NCBI GenBank assembly: GCA_009844425.1
Contig: VYBN01000032.1
Location: 1 to 64,000 of the forward strand
Direction: 5' to 3'
DNA length: 64,000 bases
Origin: Gammaproteobacteria bacterium
GTDB taxonomy: Bacteria > Pseudomonadota > Gammaproteobacteria > Steroidobacterales > Foliamicaceae
Positions 1 to 8,686 of this stretch are shown in pieces. Within the stretch, counting starts at the first letter, position 1; the number at the start of each line of letters is the position of its first letter. The translations under genes were made by a program, and so were the position numbers. The notes under the pieces are model-generated. The model was given only the letters and a program-made list of their open reading frames with translations. It was not told the origin of the DNA and made no database searches.

Positions 1-570
1 GGGTGGGGGTGCGATGGGGGGCAGCGAATCCATGAATCCGGGCGCGGCCTTTTCGACCTCGCCGAACAGCCGCACTTCCTCGGCGTGGGCGTCGGCCGTG
101 TTGTCGGCCACGTAGTCCCAGTCGGAGTCGGCGAACTTCGCCTCTTCCTCGGCCAGCGTCGAATGCCGGCTGGCCGAGAGGATGTTGAGAAACACGTCCA
201 GGAAGCGCCGCGCCTCGTCCTCGAAGCCCTCGCGCTCGCTCGCGCCCCGGTCCCTCAGCGTGTCGCGCGCAATGACCAGGCCGGCCAGGGCCTGCTCGCT
301 GGCGGCCAGGCGAAATTTCAGCTTGTCCAGCTTGTCGCGGAACACGACGTCATCGGGGCCGGCGTGCGGATTCAGACGTTCCCACAGGCGGTGGTCCTGG
401 GCGTGCAGGCGGTCCAGCGCGTGCTTGAGGTAATCCGAGCAGGCCAGGTAAACGGGCACCGGATTGTCCGCGGCCGCCTCGCCTTCCAGCGCCGCGCCCA
501 GCGTGCGGCGGACCATCGACATGCGCATGCGCTCCTGGCGCACGCGTTCGTGTGCAGCGGTAATGTTCAT
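1..570 (-). CDS. Hypothetical protein, C-terminus cut by window edge
   Basis: Open frame of 190 codons running off the left edge, beginning with ATG inside an ATGA overlap with the stop of the upstream esterase gene, so the two are very likely co-translated. The protein starts MNITAAHERVRQERMRMSMV and is rich in Ala, Glu, Arg and Leu. It is predicted to be mostly helical, with His and Glu/Asp pairs spread along it (HAQDHRLWERL near residue 60). It has no signal peptide or membrane segment. A hemerythrin-like helical bundle is possible from the His/Glu pattern, but I cannot assign a family and the C-terminus is missing. GC content and codon use match the neighbours. Confidence 0.6.
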   Translation of the reverse strand, partial: MNITAAHERVRQERMRMSMVRRTLGAALEGEAAADNPVPVYLACSDYLKHALDRLHAQDHRLWERLNPHAGPDDVVFRDKLDKLKFRLAASEQALAGLVIARDTLRDRGASEREGFEDEARRFLDVFLNILSASRHSTLAEEEAKFADSDWDYVADNTADAHAEEVRLFGEVEKAAPGFMDSLPPIAPPP

Positions 571-1631
571 GAGCCTTGGCCTCCTTCGGGGATCGTGCAG
601 ACCTGCACGCGGGTGGCGGTGATCGATCCCAGCAGCAGCTTGTCGCCGTAGCGGGCGGCGACGCTGCCGGCGGAATGCACCCGCCCGGAGTCGGACGCGA
701 CCAGTTCAAGCCCGCTGCCGTCGGCGTTGAGACGATAGAAGCGGCTGGGCGCCGGGTAGTCCTTGTCGCCGAAGTGCCGGCCCAGCGCCATGCCGTTGGC
801 GTGCTCCGCGACCCACAGCTTGCCGTCGGCGTCCACGTCGATATTGTCCGGGAATCCGGGCATGGCCACGCGCGCCTCTTCGGTCAGCCGTCCCTCGGTG
901 TCCGCCGTCATGATCTTCAGCCGTTTGCCCTGCGTTTCGGAAATGATGAATCGGCCCTCGGCGTAGCCGATCCCGGCGCCTCCCGCGAGCTTGTCCGCGG
1001 CCACGCGCATGACCTGGCCGTCGTAATAGACGGCCCTGGCCAGTCCGGCGCCGAACAGGAACTCCTGGATCTGCTGGAAGCGATTGGCCGCGCCGGTGTC
1101 GTTGACCGCGATGAACTGCTCCGCGCCGACGGCCTGGATGTCGTTGGGGCTGTTCATCAGCGGGCTGCGCACGGTGCGCACGTGGTGCAGGAACCCGTCG
1201 TCGCGCAGCTCGAATATTTCCACCGCCTCCGGGCCCTCGCCGCGCTCGCGCGGGTGGTTGATCACGAACAGCCGCGTATTGCCGGCGGCGTCCTGGTGCA
1301 GGCTCATGCCGTGCGGATGCAGGTGCGAGGGCACTTCCGCCAGGGGCAGGAACTGGCCGATGGGATCGGCGTTCAGGTCCAGCGCCAGGATGACGCCGCG
1401 GATGCTGCGGTTGCCAAGCAGCGCGCGCCGGTCGAGCACCGAAAGGTAGGCGACGCCGCGCATGCGGTCGATCACGATGTCCTCGGCGCTGCCCGGCAGG
1501 GAAATCGCCTCGCAGGCCCAGGGCAGCTCTTCGTCCACGCTGGTGAAGGCGTTCATCCTCGCCATCGAACTCACGCCGGCCAGCAGCAGCAGTCCGAGGA
1601 TGGCGCCTGTCGCGATCAGGAATTTCTTCAT
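567..1631 (-). CDS. Paraoxonase/arylesterase-like six-bladed beta-propeller hydrolase
   Basis: 354 residues. The first ~22 form a signal peptide or membrane anchor (MKKFLIATGAILGLLLLAG), so the enzyme is periplasmic or anchored. Paraoxonase signatures appear in the expected order: E50-D51 in GSAEDIVID, HPHGMSL and VINHP (counterparts of the catalytic His dyad), SPNDI and FPDNIDVD (calcium ligands). The family hydrolyses lactones and aryl esters using Ca2+; the substrate here is unknown. A longer in-frame start exists upstream but would read through a palindromic repeat and overlap uppP, so the signal-peptide start is preferred. The gene follows uppP and overlaps the next gene by ATGA. Confidence 0.82.
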   Translation of the reverse strand: MKKFLIATGAILGLLLLAGVSSMARMNAFTSVDEELPWACEAISLPGSAEDIVIDRMRGVAYLSVLDRRALLGNRSIRGVILALDLNADPIGQFLPLAEVPSHLHPHGMSLHQDAAGNTRLFVINHPRERGEGPEAVEIFELRDDGFLHHVRTVRSPLMNSPNDIQAVGAEQFIAVNDTGAANRFQQIQEFLFGAGLARAVYYDGQVMRVAADKLAGGAGIGYAEGRFIISETQGKRLKIMTADTEGRLTEEARVAMPGFPDNIDVDADGKLWVAEHANGMALGRHFGDKDYPAPSRFYRLNADGSGLELVASDSGRVHSAGSVAARYGDKLLLGSITATRVQVCTIPEGGQGS

Positions 1632-1653
1632 GCCGCCGAGTATAAGCAATAGC

Positions 1654-1710
1654 CCCTGGGTGGGAGGGCGTCCCGCCCTCCTCGAAGGCGGGACGCCTTC
1701 GCTCCCAGGG
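1654..1710. repeat. Short palindromic repeat, GGGCGTCCCGCCC class
   Basis: Two 24-nt arms pair imperfectly (1654-1677 with 1687-1710). Each arm contains a small hairpin: GAGGGCG-TCC-CGCCCTC, then GAAGGCG-GGA-CGCCTTC. It sits in the gap between uppP and the downstream esterase gene. Related copies occur near 26.45, 27.40, 38.40, 59.22 and 63.19 kb. There is no U-tract, so it is not a standard intrinsic terminator. Confidence 0.8.
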
Positions 1711-1714
1711 TCAC

Positions 1715-2506
1715 CTAAAACAGGATCACTGCGGAGAGCGCCAGGCGGTAGAGCGCGAACGGCCACAGGCCCCAGCGCGCCACCAGGCGCAGCAGCAGGC
1801 CCATGCAGAGGAAGGCGGCCACGCCCGCCACGACCGTGCCCAGCGCCAGCGCGCCCCAGTCGGCGGCGGCCGGCGCCGCGCTCAGGTTCACCGTCTCGAG
1901 GGCGGCGGCCGCCAGGATCACGGGGATCGCCAGCAGGAAGGACAGGCGGGCCGCGGCCGGGCGCGCCATGCCCAGGAACCGGGCGGCGGTAATGGTCACG
2001 CCGGACCGCGACGCGCCGGGAATCAGGGCCAGCGCCTGGCCGCAGCCGATCCAAAGCGCCTGCTTCCAGCCGATCTCGCGGACCCGCGTCAGGTATTGCG
2101 GGCGGCGGTCCGCCCACACCATCAGTATCGCGAACAGCGCGCCGGCTACGGCGATCAGCCGCGGTTCGCGGAAGGACGCCTCCACGGTGTCGTGCAGCAG
2201 CAGTCCGAGCGCGCCGATCGGCAGCGTCGCCAGGACGATCAGCAGGCCCAGCCGCGCCGCCGCCCCGGGGGCGGTGCGATACAGGAGCCAGGCGCGCCAT
2301 TCGCCCAGGATCGCGGCGATTTCCCGGCGCGAGAACGCGATCACGGCGATCAGGCTGCCGAAGTGCACCGCGATGTCGAAGGCGATGCCCTGGTCGGCCC
2401 AGCCCAGCCAGGCCGGCACCAGGATCAGGTGCGCCGAGCTCGATATCGGCAGGAACTCGGTGACGCCCTGCAGCAGGGCCAACAGGACGATCTGCCAGAG
2501 GCTCAT
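1715..2506 (-). CDS. uppP: Undecaprenyl-diphosphatase UppP (BacA family)
   Basis: 263 residues, a typical length. Dephosphorylates undecaprenyl diphosphate to recycle the lipid carrier for peptidoglycan and LPS; gives bacitracin resistance when overexpressed. Both signature regions are present: QGVTEFLPISSSAHLILVP near the N-terminus (Glu and Ser/His of the first motif) and PGASRSGVTIT near residue 167. About seven hydrophobic segments place it in the inner membrane. Its ATG overlaps the stop of the upstream methyltransferase gene (ATGA). The ATGA links here and at the far end suggest one transcript running methyltransferase, uppP, esterase, hypothetical protein. Confidence 0.96.
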   Translation of the reverse strand: MSLWQIVLLALLQGVTEFLPISSSAHLILVPAWLGWADQGIAFDIAVHFGSLIAVIAFSRREIAAILGEWRAWLLYRTAPGAAARLGLLIVLATLPIGALGLLLHDTVEASFREPRLIAVAGALFAILMVWADRRPQYLTRVREIGWKQALWIGCGQALALIPGASRSGVTITAARFLGMARPAAARLSFLLAIPVILAAAALETVNLSAAPAAADWGALALGTVVAGVAAFLCMGLLLRLVARWGLWPFALYRLALSAVILF

Positions 2507-3684
2507 GCGCGCGCCGCCTCAGCCGCACGCTCCGGTACGCGCGCCGGGTCCAGCGACGCACTGAGGTCGCGCCCGCCGAAACCGCTCGGCGCGCCGATCC
2601 CTTCCGTCGCCAGTCCCAGGAACTTGAAGGCCTCGCCCATGCCGCCGGGCAGCGTCAGCCGGCGCAGCTCGGCCGCGTCCTTCGCCGTCGGGGGCGATCC
2701 GGCCAGTTCCAGGATGCCGGCCGCCAGCAGGAACTGGGCCTGGTTGGTGTAACCCGCCGTTGTCAGTCCCGCCGCCTCCGCCGCGCGCGCAACGGCGGTG
2801 AAGTCCACCCAGGCGGTGATGTCCTCCCGCCCCGGCCGGCAGAACGGATCGTCGTGCCAGTGCTGTCCGGAGTGGCAGCCCAGCGTGCCTTCGCTGCGTT
2901 CCGCCAGGTACAGCTCATGCCGCGGCAGGCCATAGTCGGCCAGCAGCACCAGGCCGGCTTCCAGCGTCTGGGCGAGTTCCCCGACAAACTCATCCTGGTT
3001 CAGCCGGATCTCCGAGCAATAGCCGTCCGGCAGCGTCCAGGGCAGTTCCGCCTGCAAGCCGTCAAGCGCCCGCTCCAGCGCGGCGTCGGCGCGCCGGTCT
3101 TCCCAGCGCAGCCCCTGCTCCCCGCCCAGGCTCACGCCGCGCTCCAGCCAGGCGCCCCGTTCGCGCCGGAAACACGTGCAGGGCAGGGCGTCGAACACCT
3201 CGTTGGCGATGATCATGCCCCGTATGCGTTCGTGCGTCAGCCGGTCCACCCACTCAAGTCGTTCGACAAGGTCCGGGTGCGTGCTCCCCAGGCGCTCCCG
3301 TTGCACGGCGCGCAGCCCGGGCGCGGGCTCGACCAGAAGGTAGCGCTGCGGCAACTTGCCCGCCTCCTTGAGTTCGCCCAGCACGACTTCGGCCAGCCGG
3401 CCGCTTCCCGGGCCCAATTCGACGAGTTCGCCGTCCGGGCAGGCGGCAAGGACCTCGGCGCATTGCCCCGCCAGGGCGCGTCCGAACAGCGCCGAGGTTT
3501 CCGCCGCGGTATCGAAGTCTCCCCCCTCGCCGAACCGGGCCCGACCGGAACCGTAATAGCCCTCCTCGGGGTGGTACAGCGCCAGTTCCATATAACGGTC
3601 GAACGCGAGCCAGCCGCCCGCCTCGGCGATCGCGGCGCTGATGTGCCGGGGCGGCATGGAGGGCTTGCGGTCGTTCGTGCTCAC
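2503..3684 (-). CDS. SAM-dependent methyltransferase, MidA/NDUFAF7 (DUF185) family
   Basis: 393 residues, full length for the family. The N-terminal region YMELALYHPEEGYYGSG and the SAM-binding motif ELGPGSGRLAEVVL (about 89-102) are diagnostic, as is IIANEVFDALP (post-motif II). Mitochondrial NDUFAF7 methylates an arginine of a complex I subunit; the substrate of bacterial homologues is mostly unproven. It starts 52 nt from a divergent pteridine reductase-like gene and overlaps uppP by 4 nt. The pairing with uppP and the folate genes is probably positional. Confidence 0.88.
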   Translation of the reverse strand: MSTNDRKPSMPPRHISAAIAEAGGWLAFDRYMELALYHPEEGYYGSGRARFGEGGDFDTAAETSALFGRALAGQCAEVLAACPDGELVELGPGSGRLAEVVLGELKEAGKLPQRYLLVEPAPGLRAVQRERLGSTHPDLVERLEWVDRLTHERIRGMIIANEVFDALPCTCFRRERGAWLERGVSLGGEQGLRWEDRRADAALERALDGLQAELPWTLPDGYCSEIRLNQDEFVGELAQTLEAGLVLLADYGLPRHELYLAERSEGTLGCHSGQHWHDDPFCRPGREDITAWVDFTAVARAAEAAGLTTAGYTNQAQFLLAAGILELAGSPPTAKDAAELRRLTLPGGMGEAFKFLGLATEGIGAPSGFGGRDLSASLDPARVPERAAEAARA

Positions 3685-3736
3685 GGGCGGCTACATATAA
3701 TGCCGCCACCGGGCAACAAAGGGCGGCGCAAGGACA

Positions 3737-4474
3737 ATGACGACGGCGAAAGTCGCACTGGTGACCGGGGGCGCAAAGCGCGTGGGCGCGGCGACCGCCG
3801 GGGAATTGCACGACGCCGGATTCACGCTGGCGGTGCACTGCAATCGCTCGCTTGCCGACGTCGACGAACTGGTGGCGCGTCTCAACGCAATTCGCCCCGA
3901 TTCCGCGTTCGCGCTGCAGGGCGATCTGCTCGAGGAGGGCGCCTGCGAGCGCCTTGCCGCCGAAACGCTGGAGCGCGCCAGACGCCTGGACTGCCTGGTG
4001 AACAATGCCTCGACTTTCTATCCCACGGCGGTGGGCGAAATTACCGGGGACGACTGGCGCAGCCTGGTGGGCAGCAACCTCAAGGCCCCGGTGTTCCTTT
4101 CGCAGGCGCTGGCGCCGGCGCTGAAGGCCTCGCGCGGCGTCATCATCAACATGGTGGACATCCACGCCCGCATCCCGCTTCGGGGCTACCCGGTGTACAG
4201 CGCGGCCAAGGCCGGGCTCGCGGCCCTGACGCTCAGCCTGGCCGGCGAACTGGCGCCGGAAGTGCGGGTCAACGGCATCGCGCCGGGCATGGTCATGTGG
4301 GCCGATCCGCCGCCGCCGGAGAACGTGAAGAAGGCCATTCTTTCGAAGACCCCGCTCGGGCGGGCCGGCGAGCCGCGCGACGTGGCCCGGCTGGTGCGTT
4401 TCGTGGTCTGCGACGCGCCGTTCGTGACCGGCCAGATCATCGCCGTGGACGGCGGCCGCAGCATCGGCTGGTAG
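3737..4474 (+). CDS. Pteridine reductase-like short-chain dehydrogenase (FolM type)
   Basis: 245 residues. Rossmann motif TGGAKRVGAA at 10-19, then NNASTFYPT (typical of pteridine reductases, in place of the usual NNAG) and Y-x3-K as YSAAK. PTR1/FolM proteins reduce dihydrobiopterin and dihydrofolate with NADPH. Two genes of the pterin branch (folB, folK) lie 1.2 kb downstream past tsaD, which supports a pterin or folate role. NAD(P) preference cannot be read with certainty; the K-R after the glycine motif suggests NADPH. A constant-loop hairpin follows the stop codon. Confidence 0.85.
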   Translation: MTTAKVALVTGGAKRVGAATAGELHDAGFTLAVHCNRSLADVDELVARLNAIRPDSAFALQGDLLEEGACERLAAETLERARRLDCLVNNASTFYPTAVGEITGDDWRSLVGSNLKAPVFLSQALAPALKASRGVIINMVDIHARIPLRGYPVYSAAKAGLAALTLSLAGELAPEVRVNGIAPGMVMWADPPPPENVKKAILSKTPLGRAGEPRDVARLVRFVVCDAPFVTGQIIAVDGGRSIGW

Positions 4475-4517
4475 CGCACCCTCTCGCCCTTAGGCCCTGG
4501 CAATCTGCCGACCCATT

Positions 4518-4627
4518 GGCCGTTCTTCTGTCCCTTCCTCGCGGGAGACGCATTAATCCATCCATGGAGCTTGGTTCCGCCATCCCTGGCTCACACACTC
4601 CCGCGAGGAAGGGACAGAAGAACGGCC
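4518..4627. repeat. Constant-loop hairpin A (30-bp perfect stem)
   Basis: Arms 4518-4547 and 4598-4627 are exactly complementary over 30 nt around a 50-nt loop. The loop holds two mini-hairpins, TCCA-TCCA-TGGA and CCA-TCCC-TGG. It differs from the loop of element B (18.6 kb) at 5 positions, while the stems differ. An extra complementary block (GCCCTGGC/GCCAGGGC) lies just outside. It sits between the convergent SDR and tsaD genes, where it could also stop transcription. Confidence 0.92.
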
Positions 4628-4639
4628 GCCAGGGCTCGG

Positions 4640-5677
4640 TTACACCGCAGGGGAGAAGGGCGTTACTTCGCTTATGTTCCATCGGGGGCGGGCATCGGGC
4701 GCCGCGGGACCGGGAGCGCCGCCGGTCAGGCGCAGGCAGCCGGTGAGCGCGATCATCGCGCCGTTGTCGGTGCAGTACTCGGCGCGCGGGTAGTAAAGGC
4801 CCACGCCCGACTCTTCGCACATTTCCTTCAACCGCGACCGTAGCCGGCGGTTGGCGCCCACGCCGCCCGCCACGACCAGGCTGCCGTGCCCTGACTCGTC
4901 CAGCGCGCGCGCCGTGCGGTCGAGCAGCGATTCGACGATGGCCGTTTCCAGCGCCAGCGCCAGCGAGGCCCGGTCGGTATCGTCGAGCGGTTTGTCGGCG
5001 GTCAGTTCGCGCACCTTGTACAGGAGCGCGGTCTTGAGGCCGGAGAAGCTGAAGTTGAGGTCCCTGCGCCCCCGCATCGGCGTGGGCAGGGTGAAGCGGC
5101 CCGGCTCGCCCTTTTCCGCCAACCGGGCGATTTCCGGGCCGCCCGGATAGCCGAGTCCCAGCAGCTTGGCGCCCTTGTCGAAGGCCTCGCCGGCGGCGTC
5201 GTCCAGCGATTCGCCCAATACCGCGTAGTCGCCGTAGCCGCGCACGTCCACCAGCAGGCTGTGGCCGCCGGAAACCAGCAGCGCCAGGTACGGAAACTCC
5301 GGCGAATCGCCTTCCAGCAGCGGGGCGAGCAGATGCGCTTCCATGTGATGCACGCCGACCAGCGGCACGCCCAGCGCCCGCGCCAGTCCGCCGCTGAACA
5401 CGAGCCCGGCCAGCAGCGCGCCGATCAGGCCGGGCCCGGCGGTGCAGGCGATGCCGTTCAGGTCGGATTTGCGCAATCCCGCGTCGTCGAGGGTCCCGTT
5501 CACCAGCCCGGCGAGGCGCTTGATATGGTCCCGCGATGCCAGTTCCGGCACCACGCCGCCGAATTCCGCGTGCTGTCGCGCCTGGCTATACAATCGGTGC
5601 GCCAAAAGACCCCGGCGGGCCTCGTAAACCGCCACGCCGGTCTCATCGCAACTCGTTTCAATTCCCAGAACACGCAC
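4640..5677 (-). CDS. tsaD: tRNA N6-adenosine threonylcarbamoyltransferase TsaD
   Basis: 345 residues, the usual length. Catalyses transfer of threonylcarbamoyl to A37 of ANN-decoding tRNAs, with TsaB, TsaE and TsaC. Diagnostic motifs: GIETSCDETGVAV at the N-terminus, GVHHMEAHLLAP with metal-binding His residues near 110, LVSGGHSLLVDV, and a C-terminal YCTDNGAMIA with the metal Asp. The GTG start is set by the conserved MRVLGIETSCDE beginning. It is divergent from folB with only a 20-nt gap, so promoters must overlap the coding ends. tsaD is often next to rpsU in gammaproteobacteria; here it is 50 kb away. Confidence 0.97.
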   Translation of the reverse strand: MRVLGIETSCDETGVAVYEARRGLLAHRLYSQARQHAEFGGVVPELASRDHIKRLAGLVNGTLDDAGLRKSDLNGIACTAGPGLIGALLAGLVFSGGLARALGVPLVGVHHMEAHLLAPLLEGDSPEFPYLALLVSGGHSLLVDVRGYGDYAVLGESLDDAAGEAFDKGAKLLGLGYPGGPEIARLAEKGEPGRFTLPTPMRGRRDLNFSFSGLKTALLYKVRELTADKPLDDTDRASLALALETAIVESLLDRTARALDESGHGSLVVAGGVGANRRLRSRLKEMCEESGVGLYYPRAEYCTDNGAMIALTGCLRLTGGAPGPAAPDARPRWNISEVTPFSPAV

Positions 5678-5697
5678 CCGAGGAATTTTAGTCTTCG

Positions 5698-6078
5698 ATG
5701 CCGCAAATGACCGACAGAATCATCATTCAGGACCTGCGCGTGAAAGCGATCGTCGGCGTCAACCGCTGGGAGAAAGCCGCGCCGCAGGTCGTGGGGGTGG
5801 ACCTTGAGATCGGAGTGGACGCGGCGAAAGCGGCCGAAGCCGACGAGATTGCCGCCACGGTCGATTACAAGCGCGTATCGCGCGAAATTGCGGCGCTGGC
5901 CGAAAGCCGCAGCTACGAACTGATCGAGACCCTGGCGGAGGCCATCGCGGCTCTGGTCCTTGGCGAGCACGGCGCGCAATGGGTGCGCGTGAAGGCGCGC
6001 AAGCCCTTCGCGCTGCGTAATGCCCGCGACGTGGGCGTGGTGATCGAACGCGGGAATCGAACGATCGGGGACGCGTGA
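5698..6078 (+). CDS. folB: Dihydroneopterin aldolase FolB
   Basis: 126 residues. Converts 7,8-dihydroneopterin to 6-hydroxymethyl-dihydropterin and glycolaldehyde in folate synthesis. It shows IIIQDLRVKAIVGVNRWEK at the start (conserved GVxxWE), the active-site region TVDYKRVS and the C-terminal VKARKPFALRNARDVGV with the conserved Lys. ATG at 5707 would give MTDRIIIQ and fits E. coli FolB slightly better, so the first three codons are uncertain. The stop overlaps the folK GTG start (GTGA), so the two are co-translated. Confidence 0.94.
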   Translation: MPQMTDRIIIQDLRVKAIVGVNRWEKAAPQVVGVDLEIGVDAAKAAEADEIAATVDYKRVSREIAALAESRSYELIETLAEAIAALVLGEHGAQWVRVKARKPFALRNARDVGVVIERGNRTIGDA

Positions 6079-6557
6079 ATCCGTCGGTCCGCGTATTCGT
6101 CAGCGCCGGCAGCAACATCGATCCGCGCGCGAACCTCGAAACCGCCTGCAGGGCGCTGAAGCGGCGCTACGGGCAGATTGAACTGTCGCCGCTGTACCAA
6201 AGCCCGGCCGAAGGCTTCACCGGCCCGGACTTTCTCAACCTGGTGGCGGGCTTCCGCACGGAGGATTCGCCCGGCGAAATACGCAAGCGGTTGGCTGAGA
6301 TTGAAGCCCGGGCGGGCCGCGACCGGTCAGGCGGAAAGTTTTCCTCGCGCACGCTGGACCTGGACCTGCTGCTGTACGGCGACCGCGTCGACGCTGCGCT
6401 GAAGCTGCCTCATCCCGACATCGAACGCTACGCCTTCGTCCTCAAGCCGCTCGCCGACCTCGCGCCCGACCTCCGCCATCCCGTCTCCGGCGCCACCATC
6501 GCCGAACTCTGGCGCTCCTTCACAGGTCAGAGCCAGGCGGCGATCGCCTCGCGTTGA
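6075..6557 (+). CDS. folK: 6-hydroxymethyl-7,8-dihydropterin pyrophosphokinase FolK
   Basis: 160 residues, full length. Transfers pyrophosphate from ATP to hydroxymethyl-dihydropterin. Signatures: FVSAGSNIDPRANLE at the N-terminus, FLNLVAGFRT, and SRTLDLDLLLYGD near 94-106 with the two Mg-binding Asp residues, followed by LPHPDIERYAFVLKPLADLAP. It starts with GTG overlapping the folB stop. Its last 31 nt overlap, tail to tail, the 3' end of the aldo/keto reductase gene on the other strand. Confidence 0.96.
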   Translation: MNPSVRVFVSAGSNIDPRANLETACRALKRRYGQIELSPLYQSPAEGFTGPDFLNLVAGFRTEDSPGEIRKRLAEIEARAGRDRSGGKFSSRTLDLDLLLYGDRVDAALKLPHPDIERYAFVLKPLADLAPDLRHPVSGATIAELWRSFTGQSQAAIASR

Positions 6558-7429
6558 TCGGCGTCCGGCAGCGGGCCGAGGCCGGCGCCGAGGTTGTCCA
6601 CCATGTGCTTGACCTTGGTCGTGGCCGGGATCACGCAGGTCACCGCCGGGTGCCCCAGGATCCACTTGAGGAACAACTGCCCCGGGCTGTCGCAGCCCAG
6701 TTCCGCGGCCACATCCGGTAGTTCCTTGTTGCCCACGCGGCGGAACAGGTCGCCGCGCACGAACGGCCGGTTCACCATGACCGCCATGCCCCGCTCCTGC
6801 GCCAGCGGCAGCAGCCGCTGTTCGGCTTCGCGCTCGCCCAGGCTGTAGTTGAGCTGAACGAAGTCCCAGTCGGCGGCCTGCATCACGCGTTCGAAGTCCG
6901 CGAACTGCCGCGGGTTCGAGGTCGTGATGCCGATGTAGCGGAAGGCGCCGTCGGCCTTCATCTCGCGCATGGTCTCGAGATGGACCTCCCAGTCCACCAG
7001 GTTGTGGACCTGCATCAGGTCGATCCGGTCCAGGCCCATCTTCTCCATCGATTCCCGCATCTGCCTGACGCCGGACTCGCGCCCCTCGGTCCAGACCTTG
7101 GTGGCGCAGAACATCGTTTCGTTGCCGGCCGCCAATGGAAGGAGTTCGCCCAGGTGGGTCTCGGAATTGCCGTACATCGGCGAAGTGTCGACCAGCGTGC
7201 CGCCGGCGAACAGCGCTTCCAGCACTTCGACGAGCGCGGCGCGCTGGTTTTCGCCGCTGACGCTGTTGAACACGCGCGACGTGCCCAGGCCCACGGGCGG
7301 CAGGGCCTCGCCGCTCGAGGGGATGTGGTGCATGCGGACGTCGGCGGCGCTTGCCGGCGGCAGGCTGAGCGCCAGTCCGGCCGCGCCTGCGCCTATGAGC
7401 GCTTCTCTGCGGGTAATTCTTCGAATCAT
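6527..7429 (-). CDS. Tat-exported aldo/keto reductase
   Basis: 300 residues. The N-terminus RRITRREALIGAGAAG followed by a hydrophobic stretch and ASA is a twin-arginine signal, so the mature enzyme should be periplasmic and folded with its cofactor before export. The AKR tetrad is visible: Asp and Tyr in DTSPMYGNSE, Lys in CATKVW, His in MQVHNL. The C-terminal NADPH-binding loop includes IPATTKVKHMVDN. Substrate unknown. Most AKRs are cytoplasmic; Tat-targeted members are a recognised minority. Its 3' end overlaps folK convergently. It is 24 nt downstream of cca. Confidence 0.88.
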   Translation of the reverse strand: MIRRITRREALIGAGAAGLALSLPPASAADVRMHHIPSSGEALPPVGLGTSRVFNSVSGENQRAALVEVLEALFAGGTLVDTSPMYGNSETHLGELLPLAAGNETMFCATKVWTEGRESGVRQMRESMEKMGLDRIDLMQVHNLVDWEVHLETMREMKADGAFRYIGITTSNPRQFADFERVMQAADWDFVQLNYSLGEREAEQRLLPLAQERGMAVMVNRPFVRGDLFRRVGNKELPDVAAELGCDSPGQLFLKWILGHPAVTCVIPATTKVKHMVDNLGAGLGPLPDADQREAIAAWL

Positions 7430-7453
7430 GGTTTTTCTTTCTCCTTCCCGGAT

Positions 7454-8665
7454 CTAGGTTTCGGCGATGGCGGCGATGCGGCGGCGGCGCAGCTCGTCGC
7501 CCAGGCGGGCGCCTTCGTAGCCTTCGTCGGCCAGGTCCGCGCCCGAAACGGTGCACGCCGCGGCAAAGGCGCGGCGGAAAACGTCGGCGGCGGGATAGGC
7601 GTCCTCGGTCATGCCCAGGCGGCCGCGGTAGTCCGCCTCGCAGGCCACCAGGAAATCCTCCAGCAGGCTGTCGGCCCGAAACGCGCCCAGCGATTCCAGC
7701 ACCTTGAGCTTCGTGTCGGGACGCAGTTCGTCGGCGCGGTGGCAGACGCCGTGGTAGCGCGCGACCTTTTCCGCCAGCGTCCGGAACCGCTTCGGCGCGC
7801 CCAGCCGCTCGCACATCTCGCCCACCAGGCGCACGCTGGCCGCCTCGTGCCCGCTGTGCCGCGGCCAGTACTGCTCGGGCGTGACCCCCTTGCCGAGATC
7901 GTGGGTCAGCGCCGCAAACCGCACTTCCACGCTGGGCGAAAAACGGGCCGCCTGCTCGAGCACCATCATCACGTGCACGCCGGTATCGATCTCCGGGTGC
8001 CAGCGTTTCGGCTGCGGCACCCCCCAAAGGCGGTCGATCTCCGGAAAGATCACCTTCAGGGCGCCGCATTCGCGCAATACCTCGAAGAAGCGCTGCGGCG
8101 CGTCCTCGCCCAATGCCCGCACCGTCTCCTGCCAGACGCGCTCCGGCACCAGCGCCGCCGCCTCGCCCCGCGCCACCATTTCGCCCATCAGCGCCATCGT
8201 CTCCGGGGCAATCGCAAAACCCAGGCCATCGAAGCGGGCCGCGAATCGGGCGACGCGCAGGATCCGCACCGGGTCTTCGCGAAATGCGGGCGAAACGTGC
8301 CGCAGCACTTTCTCCGCGAGGTCCCGCTCGCCGCCGTGGGGGTCCACAAGGCGCCCGGCGTCGTCCTCGGCCATCGCGTTGATGGTCAGGTCGCGCCGCA
8401 GCAGGTCTTCCTCCAGCGTGACCTCGGGGCCGAAATCGACCTCGAAACCCCGGTAGCCGGGAGCGGTCTTGGTTTCGCGCCGCGCCAGCGCGTATTCCTC
8501 CTGCGTATCCGGATGCAGGAAAACGGGAAACGAGCGCCCGATCTCCTTGTAACCCTGCTTGAGGAGTTCATCGGCGGTGGTTCCCACCACCACCCAGTCG
8601 CGCTCGCGCACCTCAAGGCCCAGGAGCCGGTCCCGAACCGCGCCCCCTACGAGATATGACTTCAT
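7454..8665 (-). CDS. cca: CCA-adding tRNA nucleotidyltransferase with HD domain
   Basis: 403 residues, the length of the gammaproteobacterial multifunctional enzyme. Adds or repairs the 3' CCA of tRNAs; the HD part gives phosphohydrolase activities in E. coli. Motifs: LVGGAVRDRLLG at the start, ERDWVVVGTT (catalytic DxD region, here E-R-D), RRDLTINAMA, DPVRILRVARFAARF, then LTHDLGKG with the HD pair near 255 and HHD-type residues in RYHGVCHRADEL. Hairpin J lies 22 nt upstream of the start, between this gene and htrA, both on the minus strand. Confidence 0.96.
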   Translation of the reverse strand: MKSYLVGGAVRDRLLGLEVRERDWVVVGTTADELLKQGYKEIGRSFPVFLHPDTQEEYALARRETKTAPGYRGFEVDFGPEVTLEEDLLRRDLTINAMAEDDAGRLVDPHGGERDLAEKVLRHVSPAFREDPVRILRVARFAARFDGLGFAIAPETMALMGEMVARGEAAALVPERVWQETVRALGEDAPQRFFEVLRECGALKVIFPEIDRLWGVPQPKRWHPEIDTGVHVMMVLEQAARFSPSVEVRFAALTHDLGKGVTPEQYWPRHSGHEAASVRLVGEMCERLGAPKRFRTLAEKVARYHGVCHRADELRPDTKLKVLESLGAFRADSLLEDFLVACEADYRGRLGMTEDAYPAADVFRRAFAAACTVSGADLADEGYEGARLGDELRRRRIAAIAET

Positions 8666-8686
8666 GCTGGGCTATGCGCTGCTAAA

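Noticed and set aside
567-2561. Single 664-residue protein spanning uppP antisense frame and the esterase
   Set aside because: Its first ~300 residues are a low-complexity Arg/Pro frame shadowing uppP. The signal-peptide start at 1631 is clearly the real one.
4518-4627. Hairpins as ordinary intrinsic terminators
   Set aside because: Stems are far longer than needed, loops are 23-71 nt and conserved, and no U-tract follows. Some may stop transcription, but that does not explain loop conservation.
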